A DNA stretch of 64,000 bases, from positions 496,001-560,000 of the forward strand of contig OZ220488.1 in assembly GCA_965116155.1 (NCBI GenBank), in the 5' to 3' direction. Position 1 is the first letter of the stretch, and the number at the start of each line of letters is the position of its first letter. Positions 1 to 9,013 of the stretch are shown one piece after another. This DNA comes from G965116155 sp965116155 (GTDB lineage: Bacteria; Bdellovibrionota; Bdellovibrionia; Bdellovibrionales; UBA1609). The notes beneath the pieces were generated by a model. The model was not told where the DNA came from, did not search any database, and saw nothing but the letters and a program-made list of their open reading frames with translations. Both the position numbers and the translations under genes were made by a program.

Positions 1-102
1 GCGCAGGTACGAGCTTACAATATCTGCCGACAAAAAGGCCAAAGCCAAAGCAAACAGCCATACCCCCCACCCTTGCAACCTTTGATACTTAGAAACCTTC
101 AC
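1..102 (-). CDS. 5' end of a GspC-like inner-membrane protein (partial)
   Basis: The first 34 codons of a gene that runs off the left edge. It starts with GTG at 102 behind a good ribosome-binding site (GAGAGGG, about 5 bases upstream). The residues read as a short basic N-terminus, a single hydrophobic segment and then SADIVSSYLR. This cytoplasmic tail, one membrane helix and a periplasmic start is the layout of type II secretion GspC and similar bitopic proteins. The match to GspC is by feel of the N-terminus only; any single-pass membrane protein could look like this. Confidence 0.4.
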   Translation of the reverse strand, partial: MKVSKYQRLQGWGVWLFALALAFLSADIVSSYLR

Positions 103-136
103 CCGCACCCTCTCGGTTCAGAATACCATTAGCATA

Positions 137-265
137 ATTAGAGTGCTAGCCACATGCTCTGGGATAAACGCAGTCTGCCTGATAGTCCCTGAAAAGGGAC
201 GGCCATCAGGTAGACAAGTGCCCCTGGTATCCGGCCCTTCGGGCCTGCCAGGCAGGCATGGTGAG
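137..265. repeat. Modular palindromic repeat, copy 1
   Basis: Begins with the family terminus ATTAGAGTGCTAG and CTCTGGGATAAA, as seen at 16694 and 56670. It contains two stem-loops: TCTGCCTGAT pairs with ATCAGGTAGA around an inner TCCCT/AGGGA hairpin, and a second GC-rich stem is built on CCTGG/CCAGG around GCCC-TTC-GGGC. It lies between the GspC-like start and the end of the TRAP permease gene. Confidence 0.6.
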
Positions 266-271
266 ACGAAA

Positions 272-305
272 GCAAACCCTAACACCGCAAGGTGTTAGGG
301 TTTGC
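272..305 (-). terminator. Strong hairpin at the end of the TRAP operon
   Basis: A perfect 15-bp stem (272-286 with 291-305) closes a GCAA tetraloop. The TAG stop of the permease gene lies inside the hairpin. The run of T after the stem is short on both strands, so this is a probable rather than textbook Rho-independent terminator. Confidence 0.55.
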
Positions 306-2405
306 TTTTAAATTGTAGGCGTAGATGGCGGCGTAGATGGCCAGGCCAAGCACTTGCCACAAAAGCACCTCGCCGCCCAAGTGCTCCACAGCAAGTTGTG
401 GTCTAAAAAGCACCAGCACCACGAGCCCCAAAAGCACCCTCTCCCACATCATAAGACGGCGCGATAAAAAGCCCTGCAACACCGAAGCAAAGCTAAACAT
501 CGCCACTAGCGCGCACAAAAATATCCACACAGCCTGTGGCACAGAATTTACGCCAATTAGCAAAAGGTCCGTATTAAAAATAAACATAAACGGCAAAATG
601 GCCGTGCGCATATCATAAGTAAAACCCTGCACCCCCACCTTAATGGGATCCTCGCGCGCAATAGCCCCCGCAGCATAAGCGGCCAAACCCACTGGCGGCG
701 TATCGTCTGCCAAAATACCAAAATAAAAACAAAACAAATGCGCCGCTACCAAAGGCACCACCAGACCCATGTCTCCTGAAAGCGCCACAATCGCCGGTGC
801 CGTAAGCGAAGCCATCACAATATAATTAGCCGTCGTAGGCAAACCCATACCCAACACCAAACTTACCGCCGCCGTAATAAGCAGCATAAGCACCAGGTTC
901 CCCCCAGACATAACATCTATCAGATCCACCACGGCTCCTCCCAGCCCCAAGGTCACAACCCCCACTATGATCCCAGCTGCTGCTACCGCCACACCGATGC
1001 TCATCATGTTTTGCGCGCCCGCCACCAAGCTGTGCCAAAGCTGTACCCCGGCACGCGCCACACCCTCATGCCAGGCATTGTTTTTTTGCAAACTTTCGCG
1101 CACGGATTTTAACACCACCAAAGCCGCCAAGCACAAAAAGGCGTAATACACCGAAAAAGCCGCCGACCTTCTAAACACCACCATCTGCACAAACAAAAAA
1201 GCCAAGGGCAACAAAAAGTGCACCCCCGACCAAAAGGTGGGCCAAAAACGCGGCAGCTCTGCAGCCGGTATGCGCCTCAGGTTCATTTTTTTAGACTCCA
1301 AATGCGCAATATAAATCAGCGCCACATAAGACACCAAGGCCGGCACAATGGCTGTTTTTACCACCATTAAATAATTCATATTGCAGTACTCTGCGATAAT
1401 AAAAGCCGCCGCCCCCATAATAGGAGGCATCAGCTGCCCGTTGGTGCTCGATGCCACCTCAATGGCCGCCGCCTTATGCGCGGGGAAGCCCGATTTTTTC
1501 ATAAGCGGAATCGTAAACGTACCCGTCGTTACGGTATTAGCAATGCTCGAGCCCGACACCATACCTGTTAATCCACTCGCCAGCACAGCTGCCTTAGCCG
1601 GCCCCCCTTGGTACTTGCCCAAAAGGCTAAAGGCCATGTCGATAAAATACTTCCCCCCGCCAGATTTATCTAACAGCGCCCCAAATAGCACAAACAAAAA
1701 CACCGTGCTCGTAGAAACATCCAGCGGCACACCATAAATGCCCTCAGTGCTCATAACGAGCTTGGATATCATGGTATCAAGGCTCGCGTTTTTAAACGCA
1801 ATCACATGCGGCATGCTCTCGCTCACAAAGCTATACCCAATAAAAACCCCGGCAATTAAAGGCAGTGTAGGCCCCAAGCACCTACGCGCAGCCTCTAAAA
1901 GCAACACCACCAGCACACAGCTCACTAGCACATCGCGCATAATAGGAAGCCCCGAACGCTGCCCAATGCCCTCGTAATCCCAGGCCAAATACAAAGCACA
2001 GCCCGAAGCCATGAGAGCCAAAAGCACATCCAAAACCCCCAAGCGCTGGCTGGATAACTTTGCAACACACTTTTGCCACCAAAGCCCTATACCTTTAGAG
2101 GCAGATTTGCCACCCTCTCCTAGAAAGACAGATTTTTTCATGAGCGGAAAGCTCAAGTACACCAGCAAAATAGCAAACCCCAAGTGCACACTGCGAGAAA
2201 TCGCAGAATTTAATAACAAAAACTGCGGCAACGCCAACTGAAACAAGGACCACAAAGCTGCCACCACCGCAATAACCCGCCGCACGTAGCGGCCCTCTCG
2301 ACCGCCATGCTCTGAGGCTTCGAGCAGATCCTTAGCTGCCTGCGTGGCACCTGTGTCGGATTTTGTGTCTTTAGACTCGGGCGTTATGCGCACACCACCC
2401 TCCAT
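279..2405 (-). CDS. TRAP transporter fused permease (4TM+12TM)
   Basis: A 708-residue integral membrane protein carrying both the small DctQ-like and large DctM-like membrane parts of a TRAP transporter in one chain. After a soluble N-terminus of about 40 residues there are four hydrophobic segments, then a long polytopic region with the DctM-type stretches GSSIANTVTTGTFTIPLMKK and GLPTTANYIVMA. Length and order match the TRAP 4TM/12TM fusion family, which normally works with a TAXI-type binding protein, and such a gene lies 83 bases upstream. Together they would import an organic anion across the inner membrane using an ion gradient; the substrate cannot be read from sequence. The start is ATG. 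Confidence 0.9.
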   Translation of the reverse strand: MEGGVRITPESKDTKSDTGATQAAKDLLEASEHGGREGRYVRRVIAVVAALWSLFQLALPQFLLLNSAISRSVHLGFAILLVYLSFPLMKKSVFLGEGGKSASKGIGLWWQKCVAKLSSQRLGVLDVLLALMASGCALYLAWDYEGIGQRSGLPIMRDVLVSCVLVVLLLEAARRCLGPTLPLIAGVFIGYSFVSESMPHVIAFKNASLDTMISKLVMSTEGIYGVPLDVSTSTVFLFVLFGALLDKSGGGKYFIDMAFSLLGKYQGGPAKAAVLASGLTGMVSGSSIANTVTTGTFTIPLMKKSGFPAHKAAAIEVASSTNGQLMPPIMGAAAFIIAEYCNMNYLMVVKTAIVPALVSYVALIYIAHLESKKMNLRRIPAAELPRFWPTFWSGVHFLLPLAFLFVQMVVFRRSAAFSVYYAFLCLAALVVLKSVRESLQKNNAWHEGVARAGVQLWHSLVAGAQNMMSIGVAVAAAGIIVGVVTLGLGGAVVDLIDVMSGGNLVLMLLITAAVSLVLGMGLPTTANYIVMASLTAPAIVALSGDMGLVVPLVAAHLFCFYFGILADDTPPVGLAAYAAGAIAREDPIKVGVQGFTYDMRTAILPFMFIFNTDLLLIGVNSVPQAVWIFLCALVAMFSFASVLQGFLSRRLMMWERVLLGLVVLVLFRPQLAVEHLGGEVLLWQVLGLAIYAAIYAYNLKANPNTLRC

Positions 2406-2488
2406 AAACCCTGCAAAAACAACACCCCAAATATCAACAAAATTAACAACAATTACAAACGGTTAGACAATACTTCAGCGTCGACCAG

Positions 2489-3604
2489 CTAGGTTTTTAA
2501 ATGCTCCGGCAGTTTAGACGCAAGGCCGATTTCTTTATAAAACCTGAGTGCTCCCTTGTGCAAAGGCAGAGACAACCCATTAAAGAGCTTGTCTTTGTTA
2601 AAGGCCTCTAGTGCGGGGTGCAGTTTTTGAAACTGCTCCAAGTTTTCGATAATTTCTTTTGTAACAGAGTAAATCACATCCTCTGGCACCTTGGCCGACG
2701 TCATAAGAGTAGCCCGTACAGCGAGAGTCGTCACATTGTCGCCCTCCACATTTTTAACAGCCTGTGGGTAGTGTTTGTAGCTTATGACATCCTCAGAATA
2801 ATACGGGTACTGCTTCACCAGGGCTTGAGTGAGTTTTTTATTAAGAGGCAAAAAGCTGATCTTGCGCTTGCCGCTTGAGGCCTCTGTTAGCACACCACTA
2901 GGCTGGCCACCGGTAAAAAAGAACGCATCCACACGGTTATCTTGAAACATCCGCGGCGCCTCGTTGGGGCTGAGGCTTTCAGCTACGATGTCTTTTTGCC
3001 AGTCTAAGCCAGCAGCTTTTAAAATATCTAGCGCATTGCCCCTAATGCCCGAACCCTGAGGGCCGATGTTGACTGTTTTACCTTTCAAACCCTCCAGCGC
3101 TTTAATGCCATCTGCTGCAGGCACCACTAGGCTAACGGTTTCAGAATAAATACTAAACACCGCACGCAGATCCTTTGCTGCATCCGATTTGCCTTGCCAC
3201 TCGGCCTCAGCGTTTTTTACCTGCCACTGCCGATCGGACTGCACCAGGCCCAGCTCTATATTGCCCCTTATAAGAGCGTTTACATTAAAAACCGAGCCCG
3301 CCGTAGACTGCGCGCTCAGGCGCATTTTATGCTCGTCGTATTTGGTGTTGAGTATTTTTGCTATAGCTTGCCCTACGGGATAGTACACACCTGTAGTACT
3401 GCCTGTGCCCACGCTGACGAAGATTTCTTTTTTATCCGTACTGTCTGCCGCTGGCTGTTCACCATCACTGCCTTCACCAGGAGCCGATTGAGCAGGAGTG
3501 GTTTCTTCCTTCGGTTCCTTCGATCCAAAGCACCCTGTAGCACCAACACACAAGCACAACACACCCACAGCAACAAAAAACCTATCAAAAAATCTCTTCA
3601 CCAC
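2489..3604 (-). CDS. TAXI-family TRAP solute-binding lipoprotein
   Basis: A 371-residue periplasmic binding protein and the first gene of the transporter operon. It begins with tandem GTG codons behind AAGGAG. The N-terminus is a lipoprotein signal with a lipobox-like ATGC (Cys25), followed by an acidic, low-complexity linker to about residue 60. The domain start VSVGTGSTTGVYYPVGQAI is the diagnostic opening of the TAXI family; GLKGKTVNIGPQGSGIRG and MFQDNRVDAFFFTGGQP also fit. It would capture ligand in the periplasm and deliver it to the fused permease. TAXI proteins often bind glutamate-like or other carboxylates, but the ligand here is unknown. Confidence 0.9.
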   Translation of the reverse strand: MVKRFFDRFFVAVGVLCLCVGATGCFGSKEPKEETTPAQSAPGEGSDGEQPAADSTDKKEIFVSVGTGSTTGVYYPVGQAIAKILNTKYDEHKMRLSAQSTAGSVFNVNALIRGNIELGLVQSDRQWQVKNAEAEWQGKSDAAKDLRAVFSIYSETVSLVVPAADGIKALEGLKGKTVNIGPQGSGIRGNALDILKAAGLDWQKDIVAESLSPNEAPRMFQDNRVDAFFFTGGQPSGVLTEASSGKRKISFLPLNKKLTQALVKQYPYYSEDVISYKHYPQAVKNVEGDNVTTLAVRATLMTSAKVPEDVIYSVTKEIIENLEQFQKLHPALEAFNKDKLFNGLSLPLHKGALRFYKEIGLASKLPEHLKT

Positions 3605-3960
3605 CCGGACGTCTCCTTTAGTTTAAAAAAACCCGCACCCAGCATAACCACCACTATCGCCCCCACACAATACTTAACGCACCACCCCCATAACTGGCCG
3701 TATGCCCTGCCCCTTCAGGCTGGCGCGCTCTTCAAGTCAAACTAACGGCCTGATAACACTTCATTTTTTGCGCCACCAGGCTTCTGCAAATTAAGCAAGG
3801 CACACCAGAATCAGCCGCGGAACATACATACATGCAGAAAGGGGCCCTGCCAAGTTGCCTAACCACAAAGAAAATGCTAAACAGCAAACAAAATGCAATG
3901 CGAAGTGACTAAAAACGAAAAGGCGCCGCCCTGTAAGGAACCCTACAAGGAAAAGCGTAA
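3605..3960. other. Intergenic region and leader of ankyrin gene 1
   Basis: This 356-base gap holds the divergent control regions of the TAXI operon and ankyrin gene 1; I see no gene. The last 100 bases or so are a recognisable homologue of the leader at 59265-60599. Both have TAACCACAAA, GCTAAACAG, TGACTAAAAACGA, GCCGCCCT and AAGGAACCCTACAAGGAAAA just before the start codon. In the second copy an IS element interrupts this leader; here it is intact and shows the pre-insertion arrangement. No convincing -35/-10 pair was found. Confidence 0.5.
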
Positions 3961-4950
3961 ATGAAAAAGCTTTTGTGTGCGTTTTTGGCTTTGGTTTTGT
4001 GCTCGTATGCTTGGGCTGGCAAAGCCCCGCGCGATGATTATTGGGGCAAGCCCAAAGCAGCTAGTGATCCAATAAACTTGCCGGATTCTGTTAAAAATAT
4101 GCTGGATGCAGAGGTTTTGACGGGCGCTATGCTGCCTCTTTTTTGGGCCATTAAACACAAAGATTACGCTCTTGTAAAAACTTTGCTGAACCACAAAATA
4201 GATATCAATGCTCAAGATGCCCAAGGCCGCACGGCTCTTATGCAGGCGGTGCAAATGCCTAACTATGCAGATATTGAAACTTTGTTGGGCCATGCCGGCG
4301 TTGATATTAACCAAAAAGACGACCATGGCAAAACGGCTCTTTTTTGGGCTGCGCGCAGAGGCAGATTGCACTTTATAAAAACTTTATTAAATAGTGGCAT
4401 TGATGTTAACGCCAAAGACAAAGGTAGCGATACAGCGCTTATTTGGGCTGCGCACAAAGGGCATGAAGAGGTTGTGCAAGCTCTTTTAGAACGTAAAGAT
4501 ATCGATGTTAACGCCAAGGACGGTTGGGGCAATACAGCGCTTATTTGGGCGGCGCGCAAAGGGCATGAAGAATCTGTACAAGCTCTTTTAGCGCGTAAAG
4601 ATATCGATGTTAACGCCAAGGACGGTTGGGGCAATACAGCGCTTATTCGGGCTGCGCACAAAGGGCATGAAGAATCTGTGCAAGCTCTTTTAGCGCGTAA
4701 AGATATTGATGTTAACGCCAAGAACGATTGGGGCAGTACAGCGCTTATTCGGGCTGCGCACAAAGGGCGTGAAGAATCTGTGCAAGCTCTTTTGGCTCAT
4801 GAAGATATTGATGTTAACGCCAAGGACGCAGATGGCAATACAGCTCTTATTGGGGCGAAAAAAAACAATCACAAGAAAATTGCAAAAGCAATAAGCCTTG
4901 TCCGACAGGCTCGCGCCGAACCATCGTGTGCAGAGCTACTAGTCCCTTAA
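3961..4950 (+). CDS. Secreted ankyrin-repeat protein 1
   Basis: A 329-residue protein with a cleavable signal peptide (MKKLLCAFLALVLCSYAWAG) and at least seven ankyrin repeats. The later repeats follow the pattern DxxGxTALIxAAxxGHEExVQALL...DIDVNAK. The C-terminal five units are tandem 102-bp DNA repeats, with GATGTTAAC recurring at 4402, 4504, 4606, 4708 and 4810. Ankyrin repeats bind proteins, so the export signal points to a role in the periplasm or outside the cell. A paralogue at 60600-61652 shares the leader and N-terminal half almost base for base, but its repeats have diverged. Ribosome binding is probably through AAGGAAAAG. Confidence 0.9.
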   Translation: MKKLLCAFLALVLCSYAWAGKAPRDDYWGKPKAASDPINLPDSVKNMLDAEVLTGAMLPLFWAIKHKDYALVKTLLNHKIDINAQDAQGRTALMQAVQMPNYADIETLLGHAGVDINQKDDHGKTALFWAARRGRLHFIKTLLNSGIDVNAKDKGSDTALIWAAHKGHEEVVQALLERKDIDVNAKDGWGNTALIWAARKGHEESVQALLARKDIDVNAKDGWGNTALIRAAHKGHEESVQALLARKDIDVNAKNDWGSTALIRAAHKGREESVQALLAHEDIDVNAKDADGNTALIGAKKNNHKKIAKAISLVRQARAEPSCAELLVP

Positions 4951-4951
4951 A

Positions 4952-4993
4952 TAGTCGTGCCGGAAGCCGGAGAACATACTTCAGTCACGACTA
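4952..4993 (+). terminator. Stem-loop after ankyrin gene 1
   Basis: TAGTCGTG (4952-4959) pairs perfectly with CACGACTA (4986-4993) around an inner CCGGAAGCCGG loop, directly after the stop codon. No T tract follows, so termination is not certain. Confidence 0.35.
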
Positions 4994-5049
4994 GACAGCT
5001 TCAACTAAACACCCAAAATGTAAAGATCAAAAATGACGAAAAATGGGGG

Positions 5050-5290
5050 GGCGCCGCTACAGGCCCATAAAAGCGCCAGCAATATTGCCTTGAACCTTAG
5101 AGTGCAGCCATCTTGGCAGCCCACAGGGTGTTAGCCAAGATGGCAAACAAAGTCTTCAAGGTAATATTGCTGGCGCTAGACAGCTACCAACACGCCGATA
5201 GCTTTGGGGGCTCTCTAACCCCAAAGCGTCCAAACTCACTTAACCTAGCACGCCGCCGCTTAGTCCCAGAGAATTTTATCAGTCCTTTAA
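5050..5290. repeat. Modular palindromic repeat, copy 2
   Basis: Contains a long stem: AGCGCCAGCAATATTGCC plus TTGAA (5071-5093) pairs with TTCAAGGTAATATTGCTGGCGCT (5157-5179) with one mismatch. Inside it a perfect 10-bp stem CCATCTTGGC/GCCAAGATGG is nested. Next comes the module with AGCTTTGGGGGCTCTCTAAC and AAACTCACTTAACCTAG, found in the opposite orientation at 58956-59020. The right terminus (GTCCCAGAGAATTTTATCAGTCC) abuts and includes the stop codon of the convergent VKOR-DsbA gene. Confidence 0.7.
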
Positions 5291-6520
5291 ATTGTTCAAG
5301 TGGCTGTAAAGTGTCTCTAGCACGACCAAGCTTTGGCCTTGACTGAGGTATTTGGCGTTTACAAAAATACTAGGCGTCGCATCCACACCCCAGCTTGCGC
5401 CAAACTCTGCATAAGACTCTATGGCCTTTTTGGCTTCTTCGCCCTCAGCGCACGCAAACCACTGCTCCACCTGAGCCATTGGTGCACCAACAGAAACAGG
5501 CAGTGCCTCTTGTAGATGCTCCTTGGCTCCCTTTACACCTGACACTCTCTGCAAAGCCTCTTGATGCTCAAAAATGGCATCAAATACCGGCCACGCATAA
5601 GCCGTATCCTGAGCGGCACACCAATGCAGCTGCGACAAAAAGCAGCTCTTAAAGCTCTTGCGCGGCACGTTTTTGTTGCATGCCCCATCTAAAGGGTACG
5701 GATAAAACGCAAAGCTCACCCCCGGGCGCGAAAGCACAAAGGCCTTTAAGCTCGGTACGGCTCTTTTGCAATGAGCACATAAAAAATCCGCAAATTCCAC
5801 CACCCGCATTCCAGCCTCGGCCTCCCCCTTAAAAGCCACAGGGTCCAAAGCCTCAGGCTTAGCCTTGGCCGATTGCCACTCTTCTAAAGAGTATTGGGCA
5901 ATTTTAGACATATCCCGCACCCCATAGCGCGACATAAAGCTTCTGTTTAAAGTCAGCGACGCAGCAGGAGCCAAAAGCAGCGCCAGCACCAAAACCTTAG
6001 GCGCGGGCAGCCAGAATTTTGCATCTGCCATATCACACTTGGGCCGCCCTTTATGCGCCCACCAAGCACAGGCACAGGTTACAAAAGAGCACACATAAGC
6101 TCCTACACAAAACAAACACCAAGAGCCTACAAAAACCTGCGACACCACAGCCATAACCACGCTTACACCGGCCACAAAGCTCGACAGATAAAGCACATAA
6201 CGCCCCAAAAGGGCCTGATTTTCGCTCCATCCCATTAGCCAAAAACCCCACAGCCCCAATAGTAACCCGTTAAAACCCACGCCCCAAAGTGACATAGGCA
6301 CACCCCAAAGCGCAGAAAAAGAGCTCGCCCAAGCGGCTTCACAACTAAAGCCCTCGCCCACAGAGCACAGGCTCGCACCCGCAACCGTGCCAGACAAAAG
6401 CCCAAAATACTCCACACTCAAATACAAGTGCAGCCCAACGCTTATAAGCTGCGAAACTGCAGCCAGCACCACAGGGCCCTTGTTAAACTGTTTGTCTGTT
6501 GCACTTGCGGATAAAAACAC
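5279..6520 (-). CDS. VKOR-DsbA fusion, disulfide-bond formation
   Basis: A 413-residue protein joining a vitamin K epoxide reductase-like membrane domain (about residues 15-195) to a periplasmic thioredoxin/DsbA-like domain (about 230-410). The VKOR part has the loop cysteines (LCSVGEGFSC), a Ser and Trp-rich helix and the active-site pair WCLFC. The second domain has the redox motif CAHC and a cis-proline loop TPSIFVN. Such fusions oxidise exported proteins using quinone, replacing separate DsbA and DsbB. The start is GTG behind GGAGGT. The last codons and stop lie in the terminus of a repeat element. Confidence 0.88.
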   Translation of the reverse strand: MFLSASATDKQFNKGPVVLAAVSQLISVGLHLYLSVEYFGLLSGTVAGASLCSVGEGFSCEAAWASSFSALWGVPMSLWGVGFNGLLLGLWGFWLMGWSENQALLGRYVLYLSSFVAGVSVVMAVVSQVFVGSWCLFCVGAYVCSFVTCACAWWAHKGRPKCDMADAKFWLPAPKVLVLALLLAPAASLTLNRSFMSRYGVRDMSKIAQYSLEEWQSAKAKPEALDPVAFKGEAEAGMRVVEFADFLCAHCKRAVPSLKAFVLSRPGVSFAFYPYPLDGACNKNVPRKSFKSCFLSQLHWCAAQDTAYAWPVFDAIFEHQEALQRVSGVKGAKEHLQEALPVSVGAPMAQVEQWFACAEGEEAKKAIESYAEFGASWGVDATPSIFVNAKYLSQGQSLVVLETLYSHLNNLKD

Positions 6521-6668
6521 CTATCACCACCTCCACTAAGCCCTCTACCAAAAGCGGGCTTTGCGCCTTAGGCCATAAGGCCTCTAAACTTTAACAATAC
6601 ACACAAGAGCTTTTATGTAACTCTTAGTACAAAAGCAACCACATAGCACCACAGGAGCTTAGGTTGCA

Positions 6669-7124
6669 GTGAGCGCGATCAATATGAAAGATTTTTTTAT
6701 ACCCATTACTGAACCCCTTACTGATCCCCTAAAGCTTGCCCCACCCCAAGAGCCTTTGGCAAAGCCTGAGCGCGCGCTTTCGTGGTGGGTGGTGCGTCCG
6801 CTGGTGGCTCCCCCACAGCACCTTGGGCAAGGTTACTCATACGATCAGGCACACAAACTTTTGGCTCAAGGCGCATTGCTATGGACACAATACGCCTGGC
6901 GCTCGCACTGCACGAGCTGGCACCCCCTTTATAGCTTTGTACGAGACTTTGGCTTTTGCCCACACAAAGTGCTAAAACATGCACTGCGTGAACTCACTTG
7001 CCATGAGTGGGTGTGGACCCAAAAGGAGCTGTGGGAAAAAGCCCAAAAACTATGGCCAGCCCAAAAAACAAAACAACAAACAAAGCTCCTGTCCAAAACC
7101 CGCGCCATAGTGCGTCCCCTATAA
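6669..7124 (+). CDS. Hypothetical protein upstream of argS
   Basis: A 151-residue soluble protein rich in Trp, His and Pro with no recognised domain. The start is GTG at 6669 (AGGAG about 12 bases upstream) or ATG at 6684. Codon use resembles neighbouring genes, which supports it being real. Its 3' end overlaps the likely start of argS by about 70 bases, so the two are probably co-transcribed. The basic, Lys-rich C-terminus could bind nucleic acid, but nothing specific can be claimed. Confidence 0.55.
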   Translation: MSAINMKDFFIPITEPLTDPLKLAPPQEPLAKPERALSWWVVRPLVAPPQHLGQGYSYDQAHKLLAQGALLWTQYAWRSHCTSWHPLYSFVRDFGFCPHKVLKHALRELTCHEWVWTQKELWEKAQKLWPAQKTKQQTKLLSKTRAIVRPL

Positions 7125-8890
7125 AAACACAAAAAGCAAATCCACCCCAACCCCATACTGTGCACCCCTTGGCTGGGGAACCTCAAAAAACTCTTGCCCA
7201 AATTAGCAAAGCGCCCCGCGACTGGGTTCAGGTTGTGCGCACAAAAGATCCTGCACAAGGAGAGCTCACTTGGCCTTTGTTTGTATGGGCCAAAACGCAA
7301 AAACAAAACCCCCAAAAACTAGCAGAGGAATTTTGCCAAACACTAAACACCCTAAGGCCGCCATGGCTTAACCGGGCCCAAGCTCTAAGGGGGTATTTGA
7401 ACCTTTACCTTAGCGACCAGCACCTTGGTGACCAGTTTTTTGCACATATCAGCACCCGGTGGTTTTGGCCCTTAGCACCCAAGCAGCGCGTAATGCCAGA
7501 AAAGCCTAACACAACAGTGGTGGTGGATTTTTCGTCGCCCAATGTGGCAAAGCCTATGCACTTGGGGCACTTGCGTGCAACCGTAGTGGGGCGCAGCATA
7601 TGCGAGCTTGCACGCACCCAAGGCCACAAGGTGATTGGCCTTAACCACTTGGGCGATTGGGGCTCGCAGTTTGGCGCGCTTATATGCGCTTACAAAAAAT
7701 GGCATAACGCATACTCTTTTGAGCGTGCCGACGCCTTTGAGTCGCTTTATGCTCTTTATGTGCGCTTTCATAAAGAGAGCACGCCGGAGCTTAAGGCACA
7801 AGGAGCGGCGGAGTTTAAAAAGCTCGAGCAAGGAGACGCGCAAAACACAAAACTCTGGCAAGAGTTTAAAAAACTCTCACTAAAAGAATATAACAAAATA
7901 TGGCACCGTCTAGACGTTAAGCACGACCTGCTTTTGCCCGAGAGTTTTTATAACGACAAGCTCTTAGAGGTAAAAGAGCTTTTGCTAAAATATGATCTGT
8001 TAAAAAAAGACCAAGGCGCTCTAATTGTGGCGCTCCCTCCACCCTTGCCGCCGTGTTTAATTGCCAAAAGTGATGGAGCGTCGTTATACGCCACACGCGA
8101 CATTGCCGCGGCTCTTTATCGCATGCAAAAACTCAAAGCCACGCATAACTTTTATGTGGTGGGTAGCGAGCAGAAACTGCATTTTAAGCAGGTGTTCGGG
8201 GTTTTGGCACAGCTGCCAGCACAATTTCAACACTGCCAGCACAAGCATATTAGTTTTGGTAGGTATAGGTTTTTAGACTCTGGCATGAGCAGCCGCAAAG
8301 GGCAAATTGTACGCGCGGAGGATGTTTTACGCCAAGCCAAGGAGCGCGTGATTAAAATTATAAAAACCAAAAACCCCCATCTACCCAATTTGGACCAAAC
8401 AGCCGAAACCATAGGCACGGGAGCCATTGTTTTTAATGATCTCAAAGTCGACTGCAAAAAAGACGTCGAATTTAGTTGGGAAAAAACCCTAAACACCAAA
8501 GGCAACTCTGGGCCCTATTTGCAGTATGTTGTCGTAAGGTGCATGGCGGTGCTAGAAAAATTGCGCACCATAAATTTTGCCCCAAAAGCAGGCCTGTGCA
8601 TGGGTGCCCGCAAATGGCATCCATGCGAGCGGGCTCTGTTGTTAGAGCTGCTGCAATTTAAGCACACCCTACACTTGGCAGCACAGCAGCAAGCACCTCA
8701 TATTTTAGCTAGCTACCTGCTCGATCTGGCAGGGAAATTTAACAGCTTTTACTCCAGCTGCCCCATCGTGCCCGCATCATCACCTGCCTTGCCCGAGCAC
8801 CACGTGCGGTATTTTTTAGTGCAAGAAACCCGCTACGCCCTAGTAGAGGGGCTAAGGATACTCGGCATCAGGTGCCCCGCTCGTATGTGA
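7052..8890 (+). CDS. argS: Arginyl-tRNA synthetase
   Basis: A class I aminoacyl-tRNA synthetase charging tRNA-Arg in the cytoplasm. The HIGH-type motif appears as KPMHLGHLRATVVG after the conserved VDFSSPNVAKP. The KMSKS-equivalent loop is SGMSSRKGQIV, followed by the ArgS-typical KVDCKKDVEFSWE...GNSGPYLQYV and an anticodon-binding C-terminal domain with the DALR-like region (LASYLLDLAGKFNSFYSSCP). The start is uncertain: GTG 7007, ATG 7052 and GTG 7160 are all possible. The first 50 residues are Lys/Pro-rich, unlike the family, and overlap the upstream gene, so 7160 is a real alternative. Confidence 0.93.
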   Translation: MASPKNKTTNKAPVQNPRHSASPIKTQKANPPQPHTVHPLAGEPQKTLAQISKAPRDWVQVVRTKDPAQGELTWPLFVWAKTQKQNPQKLAEEFCQTLNTLRPPWLNRAQALRGYLNLYLSDQHLGDQFFAHISTRWFWPLAPKQRVMPEKPNTTVVVDFSSPNVAKPMHLGHLRATVVGRSICELARTQGHKVIGLNHLGDWGSQFGALICAYKKWHNAYSFERADAFESLYALYVRFHKESTPELKAQGAAEFKKLEQGDAQNTKLWQEFKKLSLKEYNKIWHRLDVKHDLLLPESFYNDKLLEVKELLLKYDLLKKDQGALIVALPPPLPPCLIAKSDGASLYATRDIAAALYRMQKLKATHNFYVVGSEQKLHFKQVFGVLAQLPAQFQHCQHKHISFGRYRFLDSGMSSRKGQIVRAEDVLRQAKERVIKIIKTKNPHLPNLDQTAETIGTGAIVFNDLKVDCKKDVEFSWEKTLNTKGNSGPYLQYVVVRCMAVLEKLRTINFAPKAGLCMGARKWHPCERALLLELLQFKHTLHLAAQQQAPHILASYLLDLAGKFNSFYSSCPIVPASSPALPEHHVRYFLVQETRYALVEGLRILGIRCPARM

Positions 8891-9013
8891 GGGTTGTGCT
8901 GACACTTTTATATTTACACACTGTGTTATTGGAATAATTCTTTTCCCTCCCTGGTGTTTTGGTGCTTACAATTTTGGCAAGGTTTTTAACAAACACACAG
9001 GGGGTACATCATT

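Noticed and set aside
337..618. Plus-strand open frames opposite the TRAP permease
   Set aside because: Shadow frames with no family features; the minus-strand membrane protein is clear.
4263..4763. Long open frame on the minus strand opposite ankyrin gene 1
   Set aside because: It is an antisense shadow of the tandem ankyrin units (repeating CAARISAVLPQ); no start signal, and the same shadow occurs opposite ankyrin gene 5.
4402..4860. CRISPR-like regular repeats
   Set aside because: The 102-bp period equals one ankyrin unit of 34 codons and is in frame; there are no unique spacers.
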